DNA from: Bipolaris cookei
Taxonomy: Eukaryota; Ascomycota; Dothideomycetes; Pleosporales; Pleosporaceae
Assembly: GCA_002286855.1 (NCBI GenBank)
Contig: NRSV01000011.1
Coordinates: 1-64,000, forward strand
Length of the DNA stretch: 64,000 bases
Reading direction: 5' to 3'
Shown here: positions 8,725-20,220 of the stretch, piece after piece
Numbering within the stretch: position 1 is the stretch's first letter
Layout of the letters: each line of letters opens with the position of its first letter
Made by a program: the position numbers and the translations under genes
Notes under the pieces: generated by a model
Databases searched by the model: none
The model's input: only the letters and a program-made list of their open reading frames with translations
What the model was told of the DNA's origin: nothing

Positions 8725-10849
8725 GGCACCCCACCGGACTGCGCACGCTTTCGGGCCGCGCACAGCCCACCCCACAACCACAAACAACCCACAAACTTCA
8801 ACGCGTCGTAACTCTATCAATATGAACGCTATCGATAAAGCGATTCAAGATCTGTAATCGTGCGACTTTGTAGAATCTTTTAATTATCTAGAAGTTGCTG
8901 CCAAGTACGGTTGCAGCCGAAGTGCTGTCTCACGAAGGTGGCGAGGGGTTTCACGCGATAAAGCCACCAGTGATGAGATGAGACAATCCCTACTGCCACC
9001 ACAAGAGCTAGAGCTTGTACCGTATATAGAGAAGCTTCATACAAGAGGGCCACCACCTACGAAAGAGATGATACAGAATTTCGGCTCAGAAATCTTTGGG
9101 GACCCGGTGTCAATGAGCTGGGTTGATCGCTTCCTTCACCGAAACCACGACCACCTTATCTCTCGCTAGGCATCTAGTGTTGATCGCGTACGCCACCAGG
9201 CTGATTCTATTGATAATTACGACTCGTATTTTGATACACTACATCAGAAAATAGTAGACCATAAGATAGAGAGGCATCTCACCTTTAATATGGATGAGAA
9301 GGGCTTCTTAATTGGTGTACAGAATAAGTCGAAGAGGGTGTTTAGTAAGCCTGCTTGGGTAAAGGATGGAGCAAGAGCAGCCGTGCAAGACGGCAACAGA
9401 GAGTGGATAACCATCATGCCAACGATATGTGCAGATGGGACGACACTGCCGACGTCTATCATTATGTCAAGTGAGGCGTACGATATATGGGACACTTGGG
9501 TAGAAGAGATCCCACCTACAGACGATCAAATCAACACCACCTCAACCCCAACAGGCTGGACCAATCAGATGCTTGGTCTAGCATGGCTGAAGAGGTTTGA
9601 TCAATTCACCAAAAAGAAAGCTCGTCGGTCGTGGCGGTAACTTATCTGTGACGGCCATGGGAGCCACGTTACGAAGGAGTTTTTGGACTAATCCATCAAA
9701 AATCGTATTATGGTGATGATGTTTCCATTCCATTCAACTCATACGCTCCAGCCTCTTGATGTTGGTATATTTGGGCCCCTCTCGTCTTACTACTCGTCTG
9801 AACTCTTGCGGCAACAACAACGCTCCCAAGGGCTTCTTTCAGTGGTAAAAGCTGATTTCCATCGCTTATTTAAGTCAGCTTACGCCTCCTCATTCACCGA
9901 AGTTAATATTATCGCTGCTTTTGAAGCCACTAGCATCTGGCCCATGGATCGGACAGTAGTCATAAAGAGGTTTGATTACACTACTCCACCTCTACAGACC
10001 GATAATATGGACCCATCTCATCTCTCCTCTGCTGACTGGAAGCGTACACAGCGATTACTAGCCCAGGTAGCGAAGGATAACAGTAATGAACTAGTCCGGA
10101 AGCTTGAAAAAGCAATTCACCGCGCTAGTACTCGGAACAAGCTTCTACAGCTTGAAAACGAGGGGCTGCTTACATCACTTGACACCAAATATAAGCATAC
10201 AAAGTGTGGCAGACGCCTGCCTCCTAAGGGAAGCAAACGCGTCCTACTGACGCTGTCTTCTACTCACCTCGAAAGCTTCAAGAAGCTCGGGATGAAAGAG
10301 CCAGAAAAGACGCTGAATTACTAGTAGAAGAAGCTCGAAAAGCTAATGCTAAGAAGCTTCAAGATGCCAAGAAAGTCCTAGGCGAAAAGGCTAAACAGGA
10401 GGCTCGAGAGAAGAGAGAGAGACAAGAGGGTGAAGGAGAAGGAGAAGGCTGAGAAAGTAGCCCAAAGAGAGCTCCAAAAGCAGCAGAAAAACCACGATAA
10501 AGCTCTTCAAACTTCCCAAAAAGGCAAGCGTAAAGCTTTAAACGCACCACCTAAGCCCAAGAAGCGTCAAAAACTATTAGGTGGTGGTGGCCTACGGCGT
10601 GGGCGTTCAGATGAGCCCATACAAGCTCTATTGCCTACACCGGCTCACACCACTAAGTCGGGCCGCAGCATTACGCTCCCATCAAAATTCAGATAGTACA
10701 AAATATTTGTAAGGGTTTACTTAGTAAAACACTAAAATATTATCTGTATACAACGCTATGATGTGGCTTAATAACCTCATGTTGGTGGTGGTGATAATGG
10801 TGTTCGCTGTGCGCGCCCCGGAAGCGTGCGCAGCCCAGTGGGGTACCCC
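8725..10849 (+). mobile_element. Element D: degraded Fot1/pogo-type transposon
   Basis: Inverted ends GGCACCCCACCGGACTGCGC (left, 8726-8767) and the complementary GCGCAGCCCAGTGGGGTACC (right, 10806-10849) are flanked by TA at 8723-8724 and 10850-10851. Only scattered mismatches separate the arms. The left TA is the same one that borders element C. The encoded protein is closest in layout to that of element A (N-terminus MNAIDKAIQ versus MTAIAKAIA). Confidence 0.88.
8822..10696 (+). pseudogene. Broken Fot1-type transposase (element D)
   Basis: Reading from ATG 8822 gives 11 residues and a stop. It continues in the same layout as the element A enzyme: YLEVAAKYGCSRSAVSRRW, then a CENP-B-type HTH with WVDRFLHRNHDH and a stop near 9167. 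FNMDEKGFLIG (first Asp) follows, then a stop near 9638, DGHGSHVTKEF (second Asp) and another stop near 9690. LQPLDVGIFGPL (third Asp) comes next, and the frame is lost around 10320. The last stretch ends in a Lys-rich tail and GRSITLPSKFR, similar to the tail of element A (GRNIKLPKKYE). Catalytic residues remain but the ORF is clearly dead. Confidence 0.87.
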
Positions 10850-10858
10850 TACTGATCT

Positions 10859-10884
10859 GGCCAGCTTACTGATCCCGCACGTTA
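10859..10884. repeat. Outer inverted repeat, right arm
   Basis: Reverse complement of 6924-6949 with one mismatch (GGCCAGCTTACTGATCCCGC followed by ACGTTA). It lies 8 bp outside the right target duplication of element D. Together with the left arm it frames elements C and D. Confidence 0.7.
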
Positions 10885-12049
10885 CCATTACCTCTACTCA
10901 TTCGCCAGCCTACTCTTGCTTCATACAAAGGAACTCCCTGCATACTCACTCCCACGTTCGAGTGAGATCACAAGCCTAGGCAATCGATCCTCCTTCGTCA
11001 TGCTTTTTCTGCGACCCTCCGAGTGGTCGATTGCTCCTCATAACCGCCAATGGACAAGGGGTGTCGTTCAAGAGTAGGTTAACGATGACGAAACAATCAA
11101 TAATCTAGCCAACACCACAGCGATCTATTTTAGAGATAAGTCGACTTGAGGGATAGTAGCTAAAGAATCACCGAGTTTTATCTATATGTCGTCAAAATCG
11201 AGATGAAGCATCTCCGGACGTCCGAAGTGTGAACTGTCTCGGGACATAGTGTGTCTATGCGCTTAAGGACACACCTTAGTATCTTTTCCATTTGTCGTGC
11301 GTGCTCCGCACTTCAATCCATTACGTAATCGGTAAGATCATTGATCAGCTCGCAGCGTGCAGTGTCGGTCATAGTGGCAATGAGCAAGGATATGGCTGTC
11401 AGTAGATCCAGAGTCAAAGCTGATCTGCAGGTCTTAGTTTCTCGGAGCTGTGAAAGCAACCGTGATTCTAGAGCGACACATCGCATTGTTATGACGACGA
11501 TGCGGGTCGTAGATTCCACGGAGAGACACAGCTGTTCCTATGCAGAAGGCTGGGCTGGCCATGTCTTCTGATATTGTGCTGCGCCTTTTATACGTCATGC
11601 CAGGGGATTGGCCCAGGCTGCCTTGTTCGAAATCTTTGGGATGGCCACAGCTACGCCAAGAGTCCTATCGATAGACAAATAATTGCGCACGGACGAAAAG
11701 CGCCAACTTTACACACGTTTTGCATACGCTACAGAGGCTCAATTTAGAAAATAAGAGCTGGAGGATGTAGCGACTAGTTTGATGAGTCATTTCATGTAGG
11801 TTTTAGGGTTTGCAGGTCTATAAGAGCCAAGATCGATTTTGTCTGTTAGTGATAGGTTGATTGATAGGTTGACGATGCATCGTTAGTTGAGTTTACGTAG
11901 TAGGGTGATCCGATTGCCGATAGAACACGTTAGGCACAGACCGTCTGCTTAGCGGAAGTGAGGACTTTTTGGGTATCTGGAACAAAGGATCATTGCATGC
12001 GTACTTGCTCGCTATCGCTGTAGATCTGCAATGAAAACCACCATATTTT
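10885..12049. other. Intergenic, no gene recognised
   Basis: About 1.2 kb right of the transposon cluster. Two short ORFs overlap on opposite strands at 11313-11571, without recognisable domains. No terminal repeats were found here. Confidence 0.45.
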
Positions 12050-13303
12050 TCAATCTTGTGAGCCCGGCAACAAAAGGTGCATCTCTCCAAGTCCCCATTG
12101 CCCCAAATGCTGTTGGATGAACTCAATACAATGTAAGAACGATTGTTTGCCACCATAACATGCTCCACTCTCCAAATGCTGAGCCAATCCACTGAGGGTT
12201 GTAAATTGCTTTCCTTTCCCCTGCTTTTTTTCAGCCGTGTTGGAGTCAATTGGAAGGAGGTTGCGTGGACAGTGGTAGACCTTATCACAGTGTGCCGGAG
12301 AGACTATATGCTGCTGAAGAGCCTGTATTGTACGAAAGGCTTTGGACTTCCTCGGACAAAGCGGACAACGGAGTTCAGTCTTAATTTCGTCAATCACGCG
12401 TCTCCCTCCAAGCAGGAGAAGGCTATCCTCAAGCGGCGACCAATCTACTAGGCTATCCCCCACACTAGCCTGAGAGTGCGTGGGAGTGACCAGTAGCCAG
12501 CCATCTGAGCTATCGAGAGACGTGGTCGGCGTTCCGGAATAAGAAGACAAACCATGTGCCGACAAGTAAGTAGAGCTCGAAGGTGTGAGTGTTGGGAGGG
12601 TATGGATCGCATGCTCTTTGTCGTACAGTTGAATCATGTCGTAGATGTCATCACGGTCCATGCCTGAACAGCACTTTCCACTTTCCAGATGGTGCAGCAG
12701 AGCTGACGGCGCACTGAACTTTCCTCGGCATCCCTCTCCTACAGGGCAACTTAAAGCGCTAAGTGGCTTGTGCTTTATCGACTTACAATGTTGTTGAAAA
12801 GACTGGATGGATAGAAAGGTTCGCCGGCATCTCTTGCACGTCTGATCACCCGCACTCATCGCAGTAGCTTTTTTCGCCTTTCTTGCGTTGTCATGGGACT
12901 TTTGCTGGAGAAACTTCCGATGCGTATGTGCGTTTAAAGCGTGGATATCTTTAAAAGAGATATTACAGTTGCAACACCGATACTCGGAAGCATGGAGCTC
13001 TGTCTCGCGGTGACTTTTCCAAGCACTATGGCTTTCGAAGGGAAGTTCGCATTCTGAACAGAAACAGTGCCCTGTAGCAACGCGGTGGTCTTCAAGGATA
13101 TCCAGGCGCTCACAGAGCTTGCTGCAATAGCCACATTTGCGAATAGTATGGTCGTACTGAACCACTGAAGGATGTGCGCAACTACTTCTGCAGATATGTG
13201 AGGAAAAGTGCCCTCGGGCTCTCCGATGTTCTTCTAGATCAATCGCATACGGATAGGTGCGACCACAGAAACACTTGAAAGGATCGGTTGCGCGAAGAGT
13301 CAT
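12050..13303 (-). CDS. Multi-C2H2 zinc-finger protein
   Basis: 417 aa from the first ATG (MTLRATDPFKCFCG); the frame remains open upstream only with a non-ATG codon, so this start is preferred. At least seven Cys2-His2-like units are visible. The N-terminal half has a run (FKCFCGRTYPYAIDLEEHRR, CGYCSKLCERLDILEDH, CSECELPFESHSAWKSH, CCNCNISFKDIHALNAH, CKRCRRTFLSIQSFQQH). Two more degenerate fingers lie near residues 320-390. A Ser/Thr-rich linker with DGWLLV separates the groups. Such proteins are putative nuclear nucleic-acid binders; the target is unknown. The gene is intact although surrounded by transposon debris. No intron is needed. Confidence 0.75.
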   Translation of the reverse strand: MTLRATDPFKCFCGRTYPYAIDLEEHRRARGHFSSHICRSSCAHPSVVQYDHTIRKCGYCSKLCERLDILEDHRVATGHCFCSECELPFESHSAWKSHRETELHASEYRCCNCNISFKDIHALNAHTHRKFLQQKSHDNARKAKKATAMSAGDQTCKRCRRTFLSIQSFQQHCKSIKHKPLSALSCPVGEGCRGKFSAPSALLHHLESGKCCSGMDRDDIYDMIQLYDKEHAIHTLPTLTPSSSTYLSAHGLSSYSGTPTTSLDSSDGWLLVTPTHSQASVGDSLVDWSPLEDSLLLLGGRRVIDEIKTELRCPLCPRKSKAFRTIQALQQHIVSPAHCDKVYHCPRNLLPIDSNTAEKKQGKGKQFTTLSGLAQHLESGACYGGKQSFLHCIEFIQQHLGQWGLGEMHLLLPGSQD

Positions 13304-14901
13304 TCCAATGGTTAGCTCGATAAAAGATGTGTCTTTCACAATTAGGCACAGGGGAAGAGGAACTAGATGATCAGGAGAGTAATAGAAAATCTACAAATAC
13401 ATAGCTAGTTGTAATCCGAGCTTATTATCTGCTCCGCGGGCTCGTTGCGTCATTAGGAGCATCAAGCACCAACCCCGCTCTACCGGTAAAGAAGAGCTTC
13501 CTTGTTCGTCAATAATACCCAAGAAAAGAGAACGAAGCCCCATTAAACCTAGTTATTAACATCAACCAGTAAAGCTCGAGAATGAGTCGAATCCGCCTTA
13601 GCCCGAACTTTGCCTGTGTATCTACCCCGCACCACGTTAATAGTGCAGTGCGGTAGTTCCTCGCCTCCGCTGAACAGACGCTCATGTGTAATGTATTCCA
13701 TCGGCAAGTAATCCGCCCTGCTCAGATTGAGATTGCAGAAGGTATGCTAGTAGTTATATTACAAAATCGATCTATCAACACATAGTTATAGTTATTCTGT
13801 AACTATCGATGCAGAATAGTCATTATGGTAGCTATGCAATCATATGTGGCACAAAATGCAAAATGTACCGCCTATAAGATACCTACAGTTTGCAAACCAT
13901 CTAATACAGTTTGGAGAGCCAAGAGGCCGCGCGGCCCTTAACCAAGCTGAAAAAATGTGACATAATAGAACCAGATTATGAAAATCAAATATGCACAAAC
14001 AGGAGAGCAATGCTGCGGCAATCGTAGCTAATTCCCAAGCTCGACGCTCTCAGGGGCAGGGATGTATAACATGCCATCCTGTTATCCCATACACTCTCAT
14101 TGACTAAACGCACCAATGATAAACATAAAGTAGTCCCTGACTAATTTATAAATTACAAAATGTCAAATAACTAACTCTGGAAAATTACATACTAGCAACA
14201 TAAAAACCAATTCTTTTTACAAGGCTGTACGCGATCACTGTGGTGAACATTAATATAGTAGGGAAAAGCTACTCTAAGGTAATTAATTGCCAGATAGCTT
14301 ACTTTACGGCTTTGAATAGTTGGTTTGAGGACCATTCCAAGCCGCGGAATTAGCACGAATCTTTTCGAGAATTGTGTGTAATCACAGAGCTTTCTAATTC
14401 AGTCTCGAATAACAAGCTAGTTAGTTAGTATTTCTCTTCCTTGTCTATAACAGCACTATTTCAAAACGGCTAGGCATCTGACAATTGCAAAGTTCTCATC
14501 TATCTTGCCAACAAAATCCATTACTGGCTCACTTAGGCCTTTTCCATTTGTTTTGACTATTATTGTGACTTTTCTGGTTACAATGGTTGATTGAGTAATT
14601 ATACTCTCTTAAATTTGTGAAAAAAGATAGGTTTATTAAGCCTGTGCTTTGGGCATTGTGCTCATTGTTCATCCAGACGTGTGCTGGACATGAACTTTTC
14701 AAGTTGCAATGACGTTGCTTTTTCAAGTTACATTCTGATTCATTGATCTTAGCTCCTTCCCGACGATGTAAGTAACTAGCTTATGAATCGCTTTCGTCTT
14801 ATCCGTGCCGTACATGAATCTAGAATATCTTCTATCGCATGTGGAGGTGCGGTAAAATTTCATGTGTATATTGTTTTCTGCTATTCACAATCTTCATGTA
14901 T
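13304..14901. other. AT-rich intergenic stretch
   Basis: About 1.6 kb, visibly AT-rich from about 13740 onward, with only one 65-codon ORF (14529-14726) of low-complexity composition. No recognisable coding, tRNA or terminal repeat was found. The composition resembles RIP-affected fungal DNA, but I could not compute RIP indices. Confidence 0.5.
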
Positions 14902-14945
14902 CTGTAGTGTATAGCCATTGATTTTTCTTGTTAATACCGTGCGTC
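14902..14945. repeat. Inverted repeat left arm around small secreted gene
   Basis: 44 bp (containing GTGTATAGCCATTGATTTTT) matched in reverse complement by 15863-15906 with three mismatches. A further 17 bp block, CCTTGCTAGGCTGCGAC, lies at 15004-15020 and adjoins the right arm at 15847-15863. The left arm therefore carries 58 bp that the right arm lacks. On the minus strand the left copy lies in a 65-codon open frame (to 15091) without an ATG at its 5' end; the right copy of this frame has a stop. Confidence 0.85.
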
Positions 14946-15495
14946 ATTGTTGCCGTTACAGCGGCTTGTTGCTTCAGCTCAGCTGAAGTCATTGCTTCTG
15001 CGGCCTTGCTAGGCTGCGACTCCATTCGTTGGAAATATTTTTCAGTGGTTTCGATCACTTTCGTAGTCAAACTAAAAGCGGGGTTGTCCAACTAATCGAT
15101 GATCTGATCCACTAACAGCTTGCAGTACCGGGTGTGCATGACAAATGGAAGAGGAGACATTAACCTCCCTCCCTGGAGATAGAACATTCCACCACGCAGA
15201 GCCATGAAGATCTGGCCCACTTTAACATCGATATGCAGAAATGGCTTCCAGTTTTGATCCTAGTTAGACATCTAGACCGACAAGGGCCTCTGTCCGCCTA
15301 AAATATACGAGCTATGTTAGTACTACAAGCCGATTGTGCATGTCAGTGTATGTCGTCATGTATGACTGTTGGATTAATAATTAATGTTACACACTGCTAG
15401 GATGTTCACTAACCTAGAGTTATAGCTTAAATAGCCCATGAATCTCTCCTGCCACTCTCACCTGTTTACGTGAATATTCTCATCACATTCAATTC

Positions 15496-15744
15496 ATGGA
15501 ACTATTACTCTCTATTGCTGTAATTACTCTTGCTTTTGCCAGTCCGGCTTCGGCGGGACCAGCGGCCTATGGATTATGTCAGGCGGGTTGTTCGGCAGTT
15601 GTTATGGCTTGTTACTCTGCAGCTGGTTTTACCTGGGGAGCCACTCTTGGTGCTTCCGCACCTGCTACCATTATTGCATGCAATACCGCCTTTGGTACTT
15701 GTCAGGCTGCCTGCGCCGCTGTGCTTTTAGCCCCAACACCGTAA
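15496..15744 (+). CDS. Small secreted Cys-rich protein, Zys3-like
   Basis: 82 aa, single exon. Residues 1-20 form a signal peptide (MELLLSIAVITLAFASPASA). The mature part is short, Ala/Gly-rich and contains six Cys in a pattern GLCQAGCSAVVMACY...IIACNTAFGTCQAACA. This resembles a family of small fungal secreted proteins often annotated as zygote-specific Zys3-like because of similarity to the Chlamydomonas protein; no function is established. A TATA-like sequence and a pyrimidine-rich leader precede the ATG. The gene lies between arms of an inverted repeat and next to a decayed transposon. The family call comes from pattern recognition only. Confidence 0.65.
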   Translation: MELLLSIAVITLAFASPASAGPAAYGLCQAGCSAVVMACYSAAGFTWGATLGASAPATIIACNTAFGTCQAACAAVLLAPTP

Positions 15745-15846
15745 GAGGTACGACGCCTGATAATTTTTCACCTTTAACTACGTTACTTTTAAAGGGGTTT
15801 AAAGCACCATTGAAGACAAGGACTAATTGTTCAATTTTTTGAAGAT

Positions 15847-15906
15847 GTCGCAGCCTAGCAAGGACGCACGGCATTAACTAGAAAAATCAATGGCTATACA
15901 CTTCAG
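15847..15906. repeat. Inverted repeat right arm
   Basis: Reverse-complement partner of the blocks at 14902-14945 and 15004-15020. In this arm the two blocks are contiguous; in the left arm they are separated by 58 bp. It ends about 20 bp before the left end of element F. Confidence 0.85.
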
Positions 15907-15926
15907 ACAACGTCAATGTATAATTA

Positions 15927-17890
15927 GCGAGTGGCCGGACGTGCCAACACCCCACCAAATATCACAACTATTACAGATCGTTATAACGCAACCACAACAG
16001 TAATTAGAAATTGTAGTAGGCTACAATATTCAGAATCTATCGCTTCTACTTGCTTGCATGTGCGCGTGTTATGCCCGGCCTCGCCACAGCGTCTACAGTG
16101 CCTTTGTGACGGCTCGCCCATCTCAGCGCGCGCTCTCTTCTTTACCTTCTTCCCATCACTACGCACCATGAACTCCCTTAGAGCTGCTAACCGCTCTCCC
16201 TCCTCTACTACTAGAGTACCTTCCTTCTAACATCACTTTCTTTGTGCGATTTTCATCGTGTGGCGGCTGCGTTAGCTACTTTAGGCTCAGAGATACGTTT
16301 TTGCGAGAACACTAACTTATGCGCAACAATCGCAGCGCCTTTAGCCAGCTTTTCAAGAGCAACCACCACACTTGTTGGCGAGCTGTCTATATGTCCCTGA
16401 GTCCTCTGCATCACTGAAGTCGATTGCAACCCTAGTTCTAGGGTGTTGCTTGGGGTTTGCGACAGCCAGGGCAGATCTTCTACAGCAGGTGGTGTTGGCG
16501 TACGCAGCTTAACGTCAAGCTTCGATATCACCACTTCTGGGTCTTGTGGGACTAAGGCAGCGCCTCTAAACCCTCCTAAGATATTGTCCTTTGTAATGGT
16601 TTTGCTATAGGCCTGCCGGAAGGCTGGGAGAAACTCAATCTTCGTCATGTGGTTGATCCCATTGCGCATCATCTCCTCGGCTTGGCGCCCATACGCCTTC
16701 TTCAAAGGCGAGAAACAGCCCACATCAAACGGCTGCAGTAGATGGAAAGAGTGCTGGGGCATGCATAGGATTATAATCCTTGCATACTTGCAGTATTGCT
16801 GGAACTCGAGCGAGTTGTGGCTCTCATGACCGTAAAGAATGAGTAGACGATAGCCTCCAATACTATGTTCTTTTGTATACCTGTCAAAGTGTTCCAACCA
16901 CTTCAGACCAAGCTCATTCGTCGTCCAGTCATTCTCAGAGACTTTAAGGACTCAATCTTGAGGTAAGCTATCCTCCTTATACTAGGCAGAGAGGTGGTGC
17001 TTGCCTTGAAAGGTGATCGAAGGTAGAATTGCCCGGCCAGCTGCGCTGACACAGACCACGCTGGTAACCCACTCCTGGTTGCCCTGTTGCATGGGTTTTG
17101 GTCTTGACCGATTCTCAGAGGCTGTGACTACTGCTGTCGCGTTGTGGATGTCCATCATGAAGCCCGTCTCATCAAAATTGTACATGTCGTCGTCCTGGAT
17201 CCCATACTTGGCTTTAGTATTTTGTACAAGGCGGAACTAGCCCTGTATAAGCTCAGGATCTTCACAAAGAGTTCTCTTATAGTTGTAATTTCGATTAAAA
17301 TTTGTTTGAAGCTCTGGCCGATGTTTTACAAAGGACTTAGCCCAGTTTTGGCCAACAGGCTCACGGTTGCGAGCAGCCAGCAAAGAATCAGCTAGATCTT
17401 TAACAATAGAGAGGCGTACTGAAAATCCTCGCCAGTCAAGGTCCAGAATATGGTCACAATCGTCTCCTCTTCTGTCACAAGCAGCCTCATTGAGTTAGGT
17501 TTAGTATCACGTCGAGAAAGCTTTCCAGTACGTCGATTGCTAAGCGTTTGATGAGAGAGGTTGTATAAACCCGCTGCCTCTCGTAATGTTAATGTCATGT
17601 CGCGCTGGATAGCCTGTAATGTAAGCTGTATTTGGGATTTCTCTAAAGAGTTTTCCACGTTGTGGTGTTGAGATATCGCGTGTATTGTTATTATGGTTGA
17701 GAATATGCGAGTCCAGTCCAGGTTGATAGAAGAAAGTTCAGAGCCTGGGCGAGAGAATGGCGTCACGCTGTGGCCAGTGCTGTGCGTGTGCACACAACAC
17801 ACATTGCCGGGTACGCGTAGTAGATAGACAACAATACAGTGGATACGCAGAATAGTAGACGTTAGAACTACCCACCTTGCCACTCCGACT
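15927..17890 (-). mobile_element. Element F: degraded pogo-type transposon
   Basis: Ends are only weakly matched (GAGTGGC at 15929-15935 versus its complement GCCACTC near 17879-17885), with TA dinucleotides close by, so the boundaries are approximate. The interior is a transposase relic on the minus strand with the same domain order as elements B, C and G. Confidence 0.65.
15990..17700 (-). pseudogene. Broken pogo-type transposase (element F)
   Basis: Minus-strand pieces in order: an HTH region with LYNLSHQTLSNRRTGKLSRR (about 17560), a frameshift near 17450, VGQNWAKSFVKHRPELQ, and MYNFDETGFMMDI (first Asp). Stops follow near 16982 and 16950. NDWTTNELGLKWLEHFDRY comes next, then LLILYGHESH, where the second catalytic Asp is replaced by Tyr, and LQPFDVGCFSPLKKAY. 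After the stop near 16253 comes a tail with a CCHC zinc knuckle, CRRCGEAGHNTRTC, at about 16060-16110. Loss of the catalytic Asp and several stops make this copy inactive. Confidence 0.85.
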
Positions 17891-20089
17891 TAGTTACCTA
17901 TAGTAGTCACACTACTGGAGGGACCTAATTCTAACAATTATTATTATTATTTTGGTTTAACGTCCTGTCTCAGCCCTGAGGCTATATAAGACGTGTAAGC
18001 TAGTGAGGCTTACAAATATCTACGTGGTTCTTATCAATCTGGTGTAGGTGGGGGAGGGGGCTATCTGAATCGAGGTGAGGCCCGTAGCCTAGTGTAGAGT
18101 GAGGGAGTAGGGGGTCTTGCGGCTGGAAGAGAGAGGGGGGGAGTTAAAGCAAAGGCACCTAGTATAGGTGTTGCTCTAGTTTCCAAGATTTCCTTTATAC
18201 CAGGCCTGCATCGCAGCCATAGTTTCTTCGATAAAGGCTATAGTAGCCTGTATGCCTGTTCTAGTGTCTAGCAAGAAGGCGAGTGATGGGGGGTCCTTGC
18301 TAGCCTCTTGCATCTTCGTTCTGGCCTCCTCATATAGCGTACAGCTGAGAAGGATACGTGCAGGGTCTTGTATAGTTCTATAGTTGCAGGGGCAAACTTT
18401 AGAGTCTGCTTTTTCTCGCTTAAAGAAAAACTCTTTAAGATAGCAGTGTCCTAGCTTAAGCTGAAAGAAGGCGCTAGAAACTTCTCTACTAGTAGGAGTA
18501 GTAGTCTGCCTTCTAATCTTCCACTTATACCTTGCAGCATAAATATTAGGATGTAAGGAATTCGCTTTCCTTCTATATTGTTCTAGAGAGCTTAGCCACT
18601 CTCTATCTCTTAGCTATTTTACTCGTGTGCTTATAACAGCTAGGCTAGTTCTGTTAGAGCGAGGATTTAGCTTTGTTGTGTCGCGGGCAAGTGTATCATA
18701 TATATCTGTCTATCCCGGAGTATGCGGAGGTGGGCTATATACAGGGTCAGAGCCAAAGCGCTATGCCCAACAGGGTGAGGCCCGGCAGAGCCATAACATG
18801 TTGCCTCTTTTGCTAGAGTATTTGCCTTTTCATTTCCGGTAACGCCCTGGTGTCCAGATACCCATTGAATAGTAGGTAGTATGCCTTTATCTGGTAGCTT
18901 CTCTGTTGCCTTACTACATCTAAGTTGCCATTCTTGTTCAGGATTATCAGAAGCAGTCTTTAGTCTAAGTATTGCAGCCCGATTATCTGCATGCATTCTG
19001 ACTTCTAGACAGTCGTCTACTAGATCGATAGCTTTCTCTAGGCCTAGGGTAATACCTTCTAACTCTTCATTGTAGATAGACTCCGCAACAATCAATTAAG
19101 TGGGTCCCAGAGGGTTCAGATTGGATTGATTGATTACTTCTTTAGGCCTAGTACTTTCCTATACAAGTTTAATTCTTACCTAGATAAGTAAGTGGGGCTC
19201 TGACAGAGTCCGGATTGAATTGCTTGTTGCGAACTGTGGTTGTAGACTAGCTGGTTATATCCTATATTGACTTTTCCATAGCTATTAGGCTAGCTCCTTT
19301 GTAGAAAGCTACACCTACTCCTATACCCTTGCCTTTGCTTGTGGCTGAGGCATATGAGTAAATAGACAGGAGATATTTGTCTTCTAGTAGTTCTTTGTTT
19401 TGTTTTACTTCAATTTCTTTCGACTTCTTAGATATATGCGTCTTACAGAGTATTTTTGAGCTCAATGGCATAAAGGCGTAGTGCTGTATTTTCTCGCTCT
19501 CTGTAGATAGAGCTATTGAGGTAGACTTAGTAATACGCTCTAGCTGTTTCCCTTGATTGCTGGAGATAGCAATGTTAAGGGGGTGGTTAGGAGCTAGTTT
19601 TCTTGCTCTAAAGGCGTATTGTCACAGGGCGTTGTTGAGCCTAATTCTAGGAGGGTATAGAGCTGCTTCTACCTCACTAGATATAGCCGGCGAGGTTCTA
19701 AAGGATCCTAGGATTTTTTTACAGGCTTGGTTTTGAAGTTTCTGCCTCTGATTAAGGGTCGTCGTCTGCTCTTTCCAGAAGATTTGGCATCCATAGTCGG
19801 GTATGCTAGTGACGCAGGCTAGATAGAGCTGTCGTGCTGCTCTAACCGAGAGGCCTTTGTTTGAATTTGATAGCCTGCTGAGGCTGTGAAAAGCTGCGTC
19901 AGCCTGTTGGTGTAAGGGTACGATGGATTAACCATAAGTGCAAGGTAAACGATGATGAATTCGATAAAGAGCTGTCTAGCTCTTTGTGCGGTCGTTTATC
20001 TACCCATTCGGAGGAAAGTCATGCCAAGCGTCTGAGCGCTGCTTAGGCGGTGAGCAGGATCCGAGATTCCATTACGTGCGCTATCAAGG

Positions 20090-20181
20090 AGCTACCCAAA
20101 GGCCGTCCAGTCTATCCCGGCTAGCTATCACGAAGGCTACAGGCCAAGTACTACCAATGAAGGCTTCAGCCTCTTACAGTT
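20090..20181. repeat. 92-bp direct repeat, copy 1
   Basis: Identical over 92 bp to 20904-20995 (starts AGCTACCCAAAGGCCGTCCA, ends TTACAGTT), 814 bp apart in direct orientation. Read on the minus strand it starts TGTAAGAGGCTGAAGCC, which could be the edge of an LTR. Both copies lie inside the LINE. Confidence 0.9.
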
Positions 20182-20220
20182 TGGATGGAGAAGAGTATTC
20201 CATGGTGATCTGTCGCAGAC

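Noticed and set aside
19262..19471. Independent small gene with YSYASATSKGKG
   Set aside because: It is the N-terminal RNase H segment of the decayed LINE, continuous in order with the neighbouring pieces.
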